Shown here: positions 49,458 to 58,241 of the stretch, piece by piece
Layout: each line of letters starts with the position of its first letter
How positions within the stretch are numbered: position 1 is the first letter of the stretch
NCBI GenBank assembly: GCA_903908495.1
Contig: CAIVSK010000028.1
Location: 1-64,000, forward strand
DNA length: 64,000 bases
Direction: 5' to 3'
Source: Akkermansiaceae bacterium
GTDB lineage: Bacteria > Verrucomicrobiota > Verrucomicrobiia > Verrucomicrobiales > Akkermansiaceae
The notes under the pieces: generated by a model
The model's database searches: none
What the model was told of the DNA's origin: nothing
Seen by the model: the letters and a program-made list of their open reading frames with translations, nothing else
Translations under genes and position numbers: made by a program

Positions 49458-49595
49458 AACCACGGATTACACGGATTTAACGGATCACACAGAATGAAGA
49501 TTGAGGTTCAAAACAATATTCTTTTCACCCGGCACGCGGACGTGGCGGGTCTTTCAACCCAATCTTAATCCGTGAAATCCGTGTAATCCGTGGTT
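49458..49595. repeat. Long inverted repeat between nuoH and nuoJ
   Basis: The 21-bp arm 49458-49478 (AACCACGGATTACACGGATT + T) is perfectly inverse-complementary to 49575-49595. The two are separated by 96 bp that include the related word AACGGATCACAC at 49479-49490 and AATCCGTGAAATCC at 49567-49580. The loop encodes nothing recognisable. The ACCACGGATTACACGGAT word is of the dispersed-repeat type met in many PVC and other genomes. It may be a decayed mobile palindrome, or fold as mRNA and lower readthrough to nuoJ-N. Confidence 0.9.
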
Positions 49596-49613
49596 TCAAA
49601 CCCACTACCCCAA

Positions 49614-50129
49614 ATGGTCCCGCTGCTATTACTCTCCCCTCTGATCCTCCTCGCCGCGCTGGGCGCGGTGTGGAAGGCGCGCCCGGTCCATGCGGCCTTG
49701 TTGCTGGCGCTCGCTCTCGCGCTGGTCGCGGTGCTCTATCTGAGCGTGGGTGCCGAGTTCATCGGCCTGGTCCAATTCATGGTATATGTCGGTGGCGTGG
49801 CCATCCTGATCGTGTTCGCGTTGTTGATCACCCGTCCGGGCGATGAGGCGGCTGAAGTCGCCCGCCGCCCGCGCTCGCTGGCCTTGGGGCTGGTCTGCGT
49901 GGCACCGGTCTTGGGCATCTTGTTATACGCGGTTTCCAAAGGCCTGCCAGTGGCGGCTTTCGAGGACGCCAATCCCAAGCTGCCGGTGCAGGCGCTGGGC
50001 ACCGAGTTGTTTGAAAATGCGGTGCCGGCCGTGTTGACGGTGGGGGTGTTGCTCACCGCGGTGCTGATAGGCGCCGCGTTGTTTGCCCGCGAGCCCGGCC
50101 CTAAATCCGAACTCCCAGCCGACCGATGA
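49614..50129 (+). CDS. nuoJ: NADH-quinone oxidoreductase subunit J
   Basis: A 171-residue membrane subunit with five helices. TM3 shows the pi-bulge region FMVYVGGVAILIVFALLIT, the family hallmark. ATG at 49614 is favoured; a GTG 24 bp upstream lies inside the inverted repeat. Overlaps nuoK by ATGA. Confidence 0.93.
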   Translation: MVPLLLLSPLILLAALGAVWKARPVHAALLLALALALVAVLYLSVGAEFIGLVQFMVYVGGVAILIVFALLITRPGDEAAEVARRPRSLALGLVCVAPVLGILLYAVSKGLPVAAFEDANPKLPVQALGTELFENAVPAVLTVGVLLTAVLIGAALFAREPGPKSELPADR

Positions 50130-50437
50130 ACCCGCTGCCCCTGTTGCTCACCCTGTCCTCGCTGCTGTTCGCCCTCGGCTTGCTGGCCGTGCTCACCCGC
50201 CGCAATGCCATCCTCATTTTGGTCGGCATCGAGCTCATGCTCAATGCGGCCAACATCAACTTCATCGCCTTCTGGCGTTATGGCTCGGTGGAGTTTGACC
50301 TAACAGGACCGCTGTTCGTCATGTTTTCCATCGCGATTGCGGCTGCGGAAGCCGCCGTGGGCCTGGCCATCATCCTGATGGTCTTCCGTCACACCCGTTC
50401 CACCGATCTCAACCGCCTCGATTCCCTCCATGGCTGA
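50126..50437 (+). CDS. nuoK: NADH-quinone oxidoreductase subunit K
   Basis: A 103-residue, three-helix membrane subunit homologous to MrpC. The two buried glutamates are present: GIELMLNAANINF and AAAEAAVGLAIIL. Normal length. Overlaps nuoJ by 4 bp and nuoL by 8 bp. Confidence 0.96.
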   Translation: MNPLPLLLTLSSLLFALGLLAVLTRRNAILILVGIELMLNAANINFIAFWRYGSVEFDLTGPLFVMFSIAIAAAEAAVGLAIILMVFRHTRSTDLNRLDSLHG

Positions 50438-52472
50438 CGCCCTCCAACCCCATCTTCCCTTGCTCCTCTGGCTGGTGCCGCTGTTGCCGCTGCTGGCCGG
50501 CGCCATCACCGCGTTCATGCCTAACCGGATGGGCCGGCCCGCCTCGTGGCTGGCGCTCGGCGCGTTGCTGACGTCCTGCGTCATCGCGCTGGCGGCCCTC
50601 GCCTGCGCGCTGGCACCGGTGCATGAAAAAGCGTTCCATTTGGAGACGGCCTGCACGTGGTTCAGCTTCGGGGATGTGGCGCTGAAGGTCGGCCTGGTGT
50701 TGGATCCGCTGAGTGCGGCGATGGGCGCGATGGTGACGTTTGTGGCGTTCTGGATTTTCCTCTACAGCACCGGCTACATGAAGCACGAGGCGCGTTTCGG
50801 CCGGTTTTTCTGCTTTTTGTCGCTGTTTTCCGGCGCGATGCTGATGGTCGTCTATTCCAACAGTTTGCTGTTGTTGTTCATGGCGTGGGAATTGGTGGGC
50901 CTCGCCTCGTATCTGCTCATCGGTTATTATTTTGAAAAACCCTCGGCGGCGGCGGCGGCACAAAAGGCGTTCATCACCACCCGCGTGGGCGACATGGCGT
51001 TTTTCCTCGGCATGATCTGGCTCTACGGCCAAACCGGCACGCTGTTGTTTTTCGATCACGGCCACGGGTTGTTGGAAACCGATGTGCTCGGCAGCCTGGC
51101 GGGCGTCACCACCATCGGCGGACTAACGGTCTCGGCGGCGGCGGCCTTGCTGCTGTTGGTCGGCGCGATGGGCAAGTCGGGCCAAGTGCCGTTGCACACC
51201 TGGTTGCCGGATGCGATGGAAGGCCCGACGCCGGTTTCCGCGCTGATTCACGCCGCGACGATGGTGGCTGCCGGGGTGTTCCTGGTGGCCCGCACCCATC
51301 CGATTTTCATGAACAGCGGGCCAACCGGCCTGCCTCTATCCGCCACCGCGTGGATCGGCGGAATCACCGCCTTGTACGCGGCCTGCGTGGCCCTCGGGCA
51401 AAATGACATCAAGCGCATTTTGGCCTATTCGACGGTGTCGCAACTCGGATTCATGATGGTGGCGCTGGGCACCGGCGGGGTGGCCGCGGCGATGTTCCAT
51501 CTGATTGCCCACGCGTTCTTCAAGGCGCTGTTGTTCCTCTCCGCCGGTTCGGTGATTCACGGTTGCCACGACGAACAGGACATCCGCCGCATGGGCGGCC
51601 TCGCCCGCTCAATGCCCAAAACCTTCGTCGCCTATGCCGTCGGCATGATGGCACTGGCCGGCTTCCCGTTTGTTTTCTCCGGCTTCTGGAGCAAGGAGGC
51701 GGTGTTGCACAGCGCGGAAACCTGGCCCGGCGGGCATGGTCCATTTTTGTTAGCGGCGACGGCGGCCTTGCTTACGGCGTTCTACATGACGCGGCAAGCG
51801 CTGCTGGTGTTTTTCGGCAAGCCGCGCAATCCGGGGGTTTCCCATCCGCACGAAAGCCCGCCTGTCATGCTGGTGCCGTTGTTTGTGTTAGCCGCCGGCG
51901 CGGTGTTGCTCGCGCTCATCGGCACGCCGCTGTGGCCGTGGTTCGAGGAATGGATGAAAGGCGAGACGGCCGTGTTCAACGGCTCCGCTCTAACCACTCC
52001 GGAAGCGCTCAAACTCATCGGCTTGTCGCTGGTGCTGGTGAGCGTCGGGGTGAGCGCCTCGTGGCTGGTCTATCGCAATCCGTCCGGCGACAGCCGGGCA
52101 CCGGATCCGCTGGAAGTCAAGCTGGGCGGGGTGTGGAGCTTCCTCGGCGACGGGATGCGTTTCGATGCCACCTATGAGAAGTTCATTATCGCGCCGCTGG
52201 CCGTCCTGGCCCGGGTGGTGGATGGCATCGAGCGCCAATGGTTTGTGCCGCTCATGGCGATGACCGAGGGCCTCATCAAGATGGTCGGCCGCTGGACCGG
52301 CCGCGCCGATGAAAAAGGTTTGAACGACGGCTTCAATCAGATTTGTTCCGGCCTGCAGGGCAGCGCCGATTCCGCTTCCGCGTGCCAGTCCGGACGCCCG
52401 CAGGCCTATCTCCGCGCGATCGGCCTCGGCGCCTCGGTTCTTCTCATCCTTTACTTCTGGCTCATCGCTTAA
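50430..52472 (+). CDS. nuoL: NADH-quinone oxidoreductase subunit L with lengthened lateral helix
   Basis: A 680-residue antiporter-like subunit at the distal end of the membrane arm. The pump residues are intact: Glu in FMAWELVGLASYLLIGYYFE, Lys in AMGKSGQVPLHTWLPDAMEGPTPVSA, and later FSGFWSKEAVL. The C-terminal lateral (HL) helix and its connectors run from about 578 to 667. Comparison by eye with ordinary NuoL gives 25-28 extra residues around 598-630 (DGIERQWFVPLMAMTEGLIK and onward). An additional antiporter subunit is encoded next door, so the longer helix would have more to span. Confidence 0.95.
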   Translation: MADALQPHLPLLLWLVPLLPLLAGAITAFMPNRMGRPASWLALGALLTSCVIALAALACALAPVHEKAFHLETACTWFSFGDVALKVGLVLDPLSAAMGAMVTFVAFWIFLYSTGYMKHEARFGRFFCFLSLFSGAMLMVVYSNSLLLLFMAWELVGLASYLLIGYYFEKPSAAAAAQKAFITTRVGDMAFFLGMIWLYGQTGTLLFFDHGHGLLETDVLGSLAGVTTIGGLTVSAAAALLLLVGAMGKSGQVPLHTWLPDAMEGPTPVSALIHAATMVAAGVFLVARTHPIFMNSGPTGLPLSATAWIGGITALYAACVALGQNDIKRILAYSTVSQLGFMMVALGTGGVAAAMFHLIAHAFFKALLFLSAGSVIHGCHDEQDIRRMGGLARSMPKTFVAYAVGMMALAGFPFVFSGFWSKEAVLHSAETWPGGHGPFLLAATAALLTAFYMTRQALLVFFGKPRNPGVSHPHESPPVMLVPLFVLAAGAVLLALIGTPLWPWFEEWMKGETAVFNGSALTTPEALKLIGLSLVLVSVGVSASWLVYRNPSGDSRAPDPLEVKLGGVWSFLGDGMRFDATYEKFIIAPLAVLARVVDGIERQWFVPLMAMTEGLIKMVGRWTGRADEKGLNDGFNQICSGLQGSADSASACQSGRPQAYLRAIGLGASVLLILYFWLIA

Positions 52473-52479
52473 CTCCGCC

Positions 52480-54018
52480 ATGTTGTTACTTTCACTGCTG
52501 TTGATTCCATTGTTAGGTGCCGCCGTCCTCGGTGGCTGGTCGGGATTGGGCAAGTCATGCGCCAGGCACCTGGCCGTCATCTGGGCCTTGCTGCCGCTGG
52601 TGCTGACGGTGTTCATCGGGGCGCATCAAGTCGAGTCGTCCAACGGCGTGCTCGCCGCGTGGGAATCCCAGTGGCTGCCGGATGCGGGCATCTCGCTGCG
52701 CTTCGCGGTGGATGGCACGTCGTGGTTGTTCTTGGTGCTCACCAGTCTGGTCACCTTGTTTGCGCTGGCCGCCTCGCTGCGCTTCGAACAGGGCGGCCGC
52801 GCCTATTGCGCGCTGATCCTGGTGCTGGAAGGCATGCTCTTCGGGGTGTTCACCGCGCGCCATTTCGTCCCGTGGTTCCTGTGCTGGGAAATGACGCTGA
52901 TTCCTTCCTATCTGCTCATCCGGCTGTGGGGCGGGCCGGGCGCGCCGCGCGCCGCACTGCGGTTTTTCATCATGACGCTGGGCGGCAGCGTGTTCATGCT
53001 GTTGGGCTTTCTCGCCCTCCAACTCGCGGTGGGCACCATGGATTTCTCCAAGCTCGCCCATCTCGCCGCCAACCATGAATTACTGCCGAAAATGGCCGCC
53101 GCTTTCGCGGGCACCGGCTACAGCGGGCAATTCTTGCTAGGTGCGGTGGCGGTGTGCGTGTTTCTCGGGCTGGCGGTGAAGCTGCCGGTGTTTCCATTCC
53201 ACGCCTGGTTGCCGGCCGCCTATGCCGAAGCACCCACCCCTGTGACGATGCTTCTAACCGGCCTGCTGTCGAAAATGGGTGTCTACGGCCTGCTGCGCAT
53301 CTTGCTGCCGATCTTCCCCGAGGTGTTGCCCGCGCTGGCACCGAGCCTGATGGTGCTGGCGGTGGCGACTGTTTTGCTAGGAGCGGTGGCGGCGCTGGCG
53401 CAGCGCGACTTGAAGCGCATTCTCGCCTACTCATCGGTCAACCACCTCGGCTACTGTGCGATGGCGGTGGTGGCGGCGGCGGCGGTGCACACGGACCGCA
53501 GCGCGCATGCGGCGATCATCTCCGGCACGATCCTGCAAGCGTTCAACCACGGCATCATTGCCACCACGATCTTTTTCTGCATCGGTCTGCTGGAGCAACG
53601 CAGCGGCGGAGCCCGCAACCTGGCGGACTTCGGCGGACTGCGTTCGCGCGCTCCGGTGTTGTGCGGCTTGATGGGAATCGCCATTTTCGCCTCGCTCGGG
53701 CTGCCGGGCCTGAGTGGATTCGTGGGTGAGTTTCTGATGTTCACCGGCGTGTTTGCGCTGGTGCCGTGGGCGGCGGCGCTGGCGGTGATCGGGCTGCTGC
53801 TCACGGCGGTGTTTTTCCTGCGGTTGTTGCGCTTGGTGTTCCACGGTCCGCTCAATCCGGCGTGTGCCAAGTTTCCCGATCTATCGGCCGGCGAGCGCTG
53901 GATCCTCGCCCCTGCCATCGCACTCATCGTCATCCCGGGGCTGTGGCCCCAGGCTCTCCTCCATTGTCTCAATGCCGACACCACGCGGCTTCTCGATCTC
54001 CTCCGCATTTTGCCATGA
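52480..54018 (+). CDS. nuoM: NADH-quinone oxidoreductase subunit M, copy 1
   Basis: A 512-residue antiporter-like subunit. The key residues are all present: TM5 Glu in FLCWEMTLIPSY, TM7 Lys in LAVKLPVFPFHAWLPAAYAEAPTPV, TM8 Lys in LLSKMGVYG, and TM12 Glu in GFVGEFLMF. It starts 7 bp after nuoL and overlaps the second nuoM by ATGA. This copy is the more standard of the two NuoM proteins. Confidence 0.95.
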   Translation: MLLLSLLLIPLLGAAVLGGWSGLGKSCARHLAVIWALLPLVLTVFIGAHQVESSNGVLAAWESQWLPDAGISLRFAVDGTSWLFLVLTSLVTLFALAASLRFEQGGRAYCALILVLEGMLFGVFTARHFVPWFLCWEMTLIPSYLLIRLWGGPGAPRAALRFFIMTLGGSVFMLLGFLALQLAVGTMDFSKLAHLAANHELLPKMAAAFAGTGYSGQFLLGAVAVCVFLGLAVKLPVFPFHAWLPAAYAEAPTPVTMLLTGLLSKMGVYGLLRILLPIFPEVLPALAPSLMVLAVATVLLGAVAALAQRDLKRILAYSSVNHLGYCAMAVVAAAAVHTDRSAHAAIISGTILQAFNHGIIATTIFFCIGLLEQRSGGARNLADFGGLRSRAPVLCGLMGIAIFASLGLPGLSGFVGEFLMFTGVFALVPWAAALAVIGLLLTAVFFLRLLRLVFHGPLNPACAKFPDLSAGERWILAPAIALIVIPGLWPQALLHCLNADTTRLLDLLRILP

Positions 54019-55496
54019 CTCCCGCCTGGACCCTCATTTCCGCGTTCGCCGGGGCCTTGTTAGTGCTCCTGTTGCCCGCCCGATCCGCCGGGTTTGCCCG
54101 GGTCATTGCCTTGGTCGCTTCCATTACCGGAGCGGTGGCCGCCGCCGCCGCCTGTCTGGCCAAACTGCAACACCCGGATGCCGCGGCGTGGTCGTTTGAC
54201 ACGGCGTGGATTCCCGAGCTGGGCATTCGCTTCCATCTGGCGGCCAACGGCTTGAGCCTGTCGCTGCTGTTGCTAACAGGCATCGTGGCCGTTGCCGGAG
54301 TGTTGTTCTCATGGAATGTAACGCTGCGGCCGCGGGCATTCTTCGCGTTTTTCATGACCATCATCGGCGGCGTCTACGGCGTGTTTCTCAGCCGCGATGC
54401 GTTCCTGTTATTTGTGTTTTATGAGATCGTGATCCTGCCCAAGTACATGCTTATCGCGATTTGGGGTTCGACCAACCGCGAGTACGGCGCGATGAAACTC
54501 ACACTCTATTCGATCGGGTCCAGCGCCCTCATTCTCATCGGCTTGGTCGTCGCTTATGCGGCCGCCGGCGGCACCAGCTTCGACCTCGACTATCTGGCCA
54601 GCGTCAAGTATGCGCCCGCCCTGCAAAGCTGGGCATTCCCGATTTTGTTTCTGGGCTTCGGCGTGCTGGGCGGCATTTGGCCGTTCCACACATGGGCGCC
54701 CACCGGTCACGTGGCAGCACCCACCGCGGCTTCCATGTTGCTGGCCGGGGTGGTGATGAAGCTCGGGGCGTATGGCGCGCTGTGCGTGGCGATGCCGATA
54801 TTCCCGCAGGGATTTGCCGAGTGGCGTCTGGTCATCGCCGGACTGGCGGTGGTGGGCATCATCTACGGCGCGCTGACCGCGCTGACCCAGAAGGATTTGA
54901 AGTTCGTTATCGGTTACTCGAGCGTGAGCCACATGGGATTCATCTTGTTAGGCCTGGCAACCGCCACCCACTGGGGCTTGAGCGGAGCGGTGCTGCAAAT
55001 GATTTCCCACGGCATCGTGGCGGGCCTGCTCTTCGGCATCGCCGGGCGCGTGGTGTACGAGCGCACCCACACCCGTGATCTAACCGCGCTGGGGGCCTTC
55101 GACCTGTGGCGCACCCTGCCGGGGGCGGCGTTTGCCTTCACCCTGGCCACTGCGGCGTCAATGGGGCTGCCGGGCTTCAGCGGGTTTGTGGCCGAGATAT
55201 CCGTCGGCATCGGCGTGTGGAAATCCTACCCCTGGCTGATCGTGCCAGTGGCGGTGGGCATCATCGTCACCGGCGCCTTTTCGCTGCGGGCCATGCACCG
55301 CGCCTTCTTCCCGGTTAGAAACGCGGCCGACGCGGCCGCGCCGATGTTGCCGCCGCTGACGTGGCCGGAAATTTCCGCCATCGCGTTGTTGATCAGCGTG
55401 TCGCTGGCGATCGGCGTCTATCCGATGCCATGGGTGACGCTCATCGACGACGGTCTGGCTTCCCCTCTGTTCCACTCGATTCTTTCCCTGCCGTGA
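54015..55496 (+). CDS. NADH-quinone oxidoreductase subunit M, copy 2 (divergent)
   Basis: A 493-residue second NuoM-type antiporter subunit, only distantly similar to copy 1, so an old duplication or separate origin rather than a recent copy. TM5 Glu137 (FVFYEIVILPKY), TM8 Lys249 (VVMKLGAYG) and TM12 Glu (GFVAEISV) are kept. The TM7 Lys (AVKxP in E. coli NuoM) is replaced by Leu218 in GVLGGIWPFHTWAP. Start is fixed by the ATGA overlap with copy 1. nuoN overlaps its stop with GTGA. Confidence 0.93.
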   Translation: MTPAWTLISAFAGALLVLLLPARSAGFARVIALVASITGAVAAAAACLAKLQHPDAAAWSFDTAWIPELGIRFHLAANGLSLSLLLLTGIVAVAGVLFSWNVTLRPRAFFAFFMTIIGGVYGVFLSRDAFLLFVFYEIVILPKYMLIAIWGSTNREYGAMKLTLYSIGSSALILIGLVVAYAAAGGTSFDLDYLASVKYAPALQSWAFPILFLGFGVLGGIWPFHTWAPTGHVAAPTAASMLLAGVVMKLGAYGALCVAMPIFPQGFAEWRLVIAGLAVVGIIYGALTALTQKDLKFVIGYSSVSHMGFILLGLATATHWGLSGAVLQMISHGIVAGLLFGIAGRVVYERTHTRDLTALGAFDLWRTLPGAAFAFTLATAASMGLPGFSGFVAEISVGIGVWKSYPWLIVPVAVGIIVTGAFSLRAMHRAFFPVRNAADAAAPMLPPLTWPEISAIALLISVSLAIGVYPMPWVTLIDDGLASPLFHSILSLP

Positions 55497-56989
55497 ACTA
55501 CTCCGCACTCTTCATTCAACTGTTGCCAGAAGCCGTGCTGGTGATCACCGCGCTGCTGCTCCTCGGCGTGGCCGTGACCATCGAGGCCCGGACCGGGCGT
55601 CCGATCCCCGTGGACCTGACCATCGTCATCTCCAGCCTGGGCATCGTGGGGGCCTGCGCGGCCCTGAACTTTTGCCCGGCCAACCCCGCGTCCGGAACCA
55701 CATTGTTAGTGATGGATCCGTTGGCCCGGGTCTTCAAGGCGATCGTGCTGGGCTTGGGTCTGCTGGCGGTGCTGCTGCCGCCCGCGCGGCGGGAGATCGC
55801 CCAACCCGGTGAGTTTCACGCGCTGTTGTTGTTTGCCCTGACCGGGCTGCTGCTGACGGTGGGCACCACCCACCTGTTGTTCCTGTTTGTCGCGCTCGAA
55901 CTGGCGAGTCTTTCGCTGTATCTGTTAGCCGGATTCTCGCGCACGGCCAAAGCGGCGGAGGCGTCGCTGAAGTACTTCCTGTTTGGCGGGGTGTCCGCCG
56001 CGTTCTTTCTGTTCGGGCTGAGTTTGCTCTACGGCTATTGCCACACGCTCACCCTGCCGGCCATGGCGGCCGCGCTGGAAGGTGGGCACTCATTGCCAGC
56101 CTTCGCGGTGGTGGGCTTGGTGATGGTGGTTGTCGGGCTGGGTTTCAAGCTGGCGGCCGCGCCGTTCCACTATTGGGCACCGGACGTCTATCAAGGTTCG
56201 CCGGCCACCAGCGTGGCGCTGATTGCGGCGGCGTCCAAGGCGGTCGGCGCGGTGGTGCTGGTGCGCTTGTTGTTGATGGGCTTCGGCGAGGCCGCGGGCT
56301 CCGCGGCCTGGGGACTGATGCAACCCGGCTGGTCGCTGTGGATCGGGGTGTTGGCGGCCGTTTCGATGGTGTTCGGCAATGTCCTGGCGCTGGCGCAAAC
56401 CAGCGTGCGGCGGCTGCTCGCTTACTCGGCGGTGGCCAACACCGGATATTTATTAGTCGCAATCTCCGCCAACGGTGCCGTTGCCGCCGGGGCCGCACTG
56501 TTTTATGTGGTGGTCTATGGCTTGGCCACGTTCGGCGCGCTGGCGGTGACCGCCGCAGTCGAGCGCGAGCGCGGCGACGATTCGCTGGGATCCTTCGCCG
56601 GGCTGGTCCACCGCTCGCCGTTGCAGGCGGTGGCGCTGCTGATTTTCCTATCATCGCTGGCGGGCATTCCGCCGCTGGCGGGTTTTGTCGGCAAGTTTGT
56701 CATGTTTGGCGCGGCGATGTCCGCGTCTACAACCGATGGCATCCCGGGTCTCACCTGGCTGGTAGGCCTGGGGGCGGTGATGAGCGCCATTTCGCTCTAC
56801 TACTATCTGATGGTGTTGAAGCAGGCGTTTGTCAGAGAGGCGGCAGATGCCACTCCGGTGGCGCTGAGCATGTCGCACCGGCTGGCCATGCTGATTCCGG
56901 CGCTGCTGTTGGTGGCGCTCGGCTTGTGCCCGGCAATGCTGCTCAGCCCGGTGACCCAGGCGTTGCTGGCGACCCTGCTGGGGCGGTGA
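55493..56989 (+). CDS. nuoN: NADH-quinone oxidoreductase subunit N
   Basis: A 498-residue antiporter-like subunit. TM7 Lys lies in GLGFKLAAAPFHYWAPDVYQGSPA and TM8 Lys in AAASKAVGAV; FVGKFVMFGAA supplies the TM12 Lys. GTG start at 55493, four bases overlapping copy 2 of nuoM, gives the usual N-terminus VNYSALFIQLLPEAVL; the next upstream Met lies well inside nuoM. Last gene of the operon. Confidence 0.94.
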   Translation: MNYSALFIQLLPEAVLVITALLLLGVAVTIEARTGRPIPVDLTIVISSLGIVGACAALNFCPANPASGTTLLVMDPLARVFKAIVLGLGLLAVLLPPARREIAQPGEFHALLLFALTGLLLTVGTTHLLFLFVALELASLSLYLLAGFSRTAKAAEASLKYFLFGGVSAAFFLFGLSLLYGYCHTLTLPAMAAALEGGHSLPAFAVVGLVMVVVGLGFKLAAAPFHYWAPDVYQGSPATSVALIAAASKAVGAVVLVRLLLMGFGEAAGSAAWGLMQPGWSLWIGVLAAVSMVFGNVLALAQTSVRRLLAYSAVANTGYLLVAISANGAVAAGAALFYVVVYGLATFGALAVTAAVERERGDDSLGSFAGLVHRSPLQAVALLIFLSSLAGIPPLAGFVGKFVMFGAAMSASTTDGIPGLTWLVGLGAVMSAISLYYYLMVLKQAFVREAADATPVALSMSHRLAMLIPALLLVALGLCPAMLLSPVTQALLATLLGR

Positions 56990-57714
56990 GATGGCGGATG
57001 CAGCACTCGGCTGCCTGCCGCTGCGTGAAACCGCGCCTGCCGACACGCGGAAGCCCTGCTCAGTTTGGCTCGGCAGTGCCAAACCGGCGCGCCGCCCGCC
57101 CCCCCTCCCTCTTGGAGCCTGCGGCGGGGACGTCGCAGCCACTTGGGGCTCAGGATTGCCGAACGGGCGGGGTGGGCAGGAGCTTGCCGCTCATTCGCTG
57201 GAGCAGCGCGCGGACGACATAGCGCTGGCGCGGGCGCAGCGCGCTGATGTCGAGACCCAGGTTGAAAACCGCATGGGACCGACCGCCGGTGAAACTGGGG
57301 CGGACACCCCCTCCGCTCTTGCTAGAGACTTTGGCACCGACTGCGTTGAGGTAGGATTTTGTGTTCATCGCAGCCACCATAGCCAGCAGTATATCTCTCG
57401 CCAATTGGGTGAATCGGACGACCTAACTGCGTCGGCACGCAGGCGTCACATAAGGGATTCATGTAGGTTCCGGCGCGATCCCCATGGCCCCGCGCCCGGC
57501 CCGCAGGATCCACGCATGAGTGGGCAGGTCGCGCCCGGCTTGCCGCTGCGGGTGCTCTCAGGCCTTTCTCCGCAGGATCATCCGAATTTGATAGAAAGCC
57601 GGGACGTTCGATTGCAGAAATTTGGCCGCCGGCCAGAGCCTATCGGGTTGGAAATCCAATTGCCCCATGCAACGGCCAACCTCCGCGCACGGTGCCAGTC
57701 CCGTTCCCTCACCG
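56990..57714. other. Intergenic region, 725 bp, no confident gene
   Basis: This follows nuoN. A small minus-strand frame, 57150-57368 (72 residues, MNTKSYLNAVGAKV ... KLLPTPPVRQS), is open but has no motif I recognise and may be a remnant. At 57120-57142 lies a copy of the GC-rich word also found twice near 4309-4432. The plus-strand frames across the region read through it without domain or signal peptide. No terminator with a clear T-run follows nuoN. Confidence 0.4.
57120..57142. repeat. Third copy of the dispersed GC-rich word
   Basis: TGCGGCGGGGACGTCGCAGC + CAC, differing from the copy at 4309-4330 by one indel and two substitutions. Both are intergenic, which supports a dispersed non-coding repeat. 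Short length limits confidence. Confidence 0.4.
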
Positions 57715-58110
57715 ATGAAACACCAGCACTCGCTCTTTCTGCTAGCTTCCGCCGTCGTTCTAACCGCCGTAGCCGCGGCCGCGGAATCCATGATCGTCCC
57801 CTGCGACCAACCGGTGAAGAGCCGCAAACGCGGCGTCTGCATCAACCAAGCGGACGCGAAAGACTTTCTGGCGCTTGCCCCGGGAATCTCGTGGTATTAC
57901 ACGTGGCACTTCACCGACACCCATCATGCACCGAAGGAGGCGAGGATCGAGTTGCTGGCCGGTGACAAGATTCTCGCCGAATTCACCGGCAAGTCCACCG
58001 GGTGGCAAACGCTCGATGCCCGGCTGGCCCTCCCCGCCGGCAAGTCGTCGTTCCGCATCCGCTCAAACAGCGCGGCGCGGTTGAATTGGATCGAATTCAA
58101 GCCCCGTTAG
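57715..58110 (+). CDS. Small secreted protein, probable internally deleted GH128 glycosidase
   Basis: A 131-residue protein with signal peptide (MKHQHSLFLLASAVVLTAVAAAAES). Residues 36-68 (SRKRGVCINQADAKDFLALA, then PGISWYYTWHF) match the opening strand and helix of Asl1/GH128 beta-glucanase catalytic domains. The chain then jumps straight to a beta-sandwich end resembling a CBM6/malectin-type domain (WQTLDARLALPAGKSSFRIR, LNWIEFKP). The roughly 200-residue barrel expected in between is missing. Either an in-frame deletion remnant or a minimal lectin-like derivative. The family match is from memory. Confidence 0.6.
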   Translation: MKHQHSLFLLASAVVLTAVAAAAESMIVPCDQPVKSRKRGVCINQADAKDFLALAPGISWYYTWHFTDTHHAPKEARIELLAGDKILAEFTGKSTGWQTLDARLALPAGKSSFRIRSNSAARLNWIEFKPR

Positions 58111-58241
58111 GACGCTCTGCGATCAACTGTTGGTTAATCCCGATCATAATTCCCCCACCTCGGGCGACTCCAGCATCGGGAAGCGCGGCCTCAGGGCAAG
58201 CAGGAATCGCAGAATCGATCCTTGAAAAAGGCTGCAGGCAT

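Noticed and set aside
57150-57368. Possible 72-residue minus-strand gene
   Set aside because: No family, start context or neighbour supports it; kept only as a remark in the gap entry.
56991-57965. Plus-strand open frame of 324 codons after nuoN
   Set aside because: No signal, motif or composition like a protein; overlaps the better-supported GH128-like gene in another frame.
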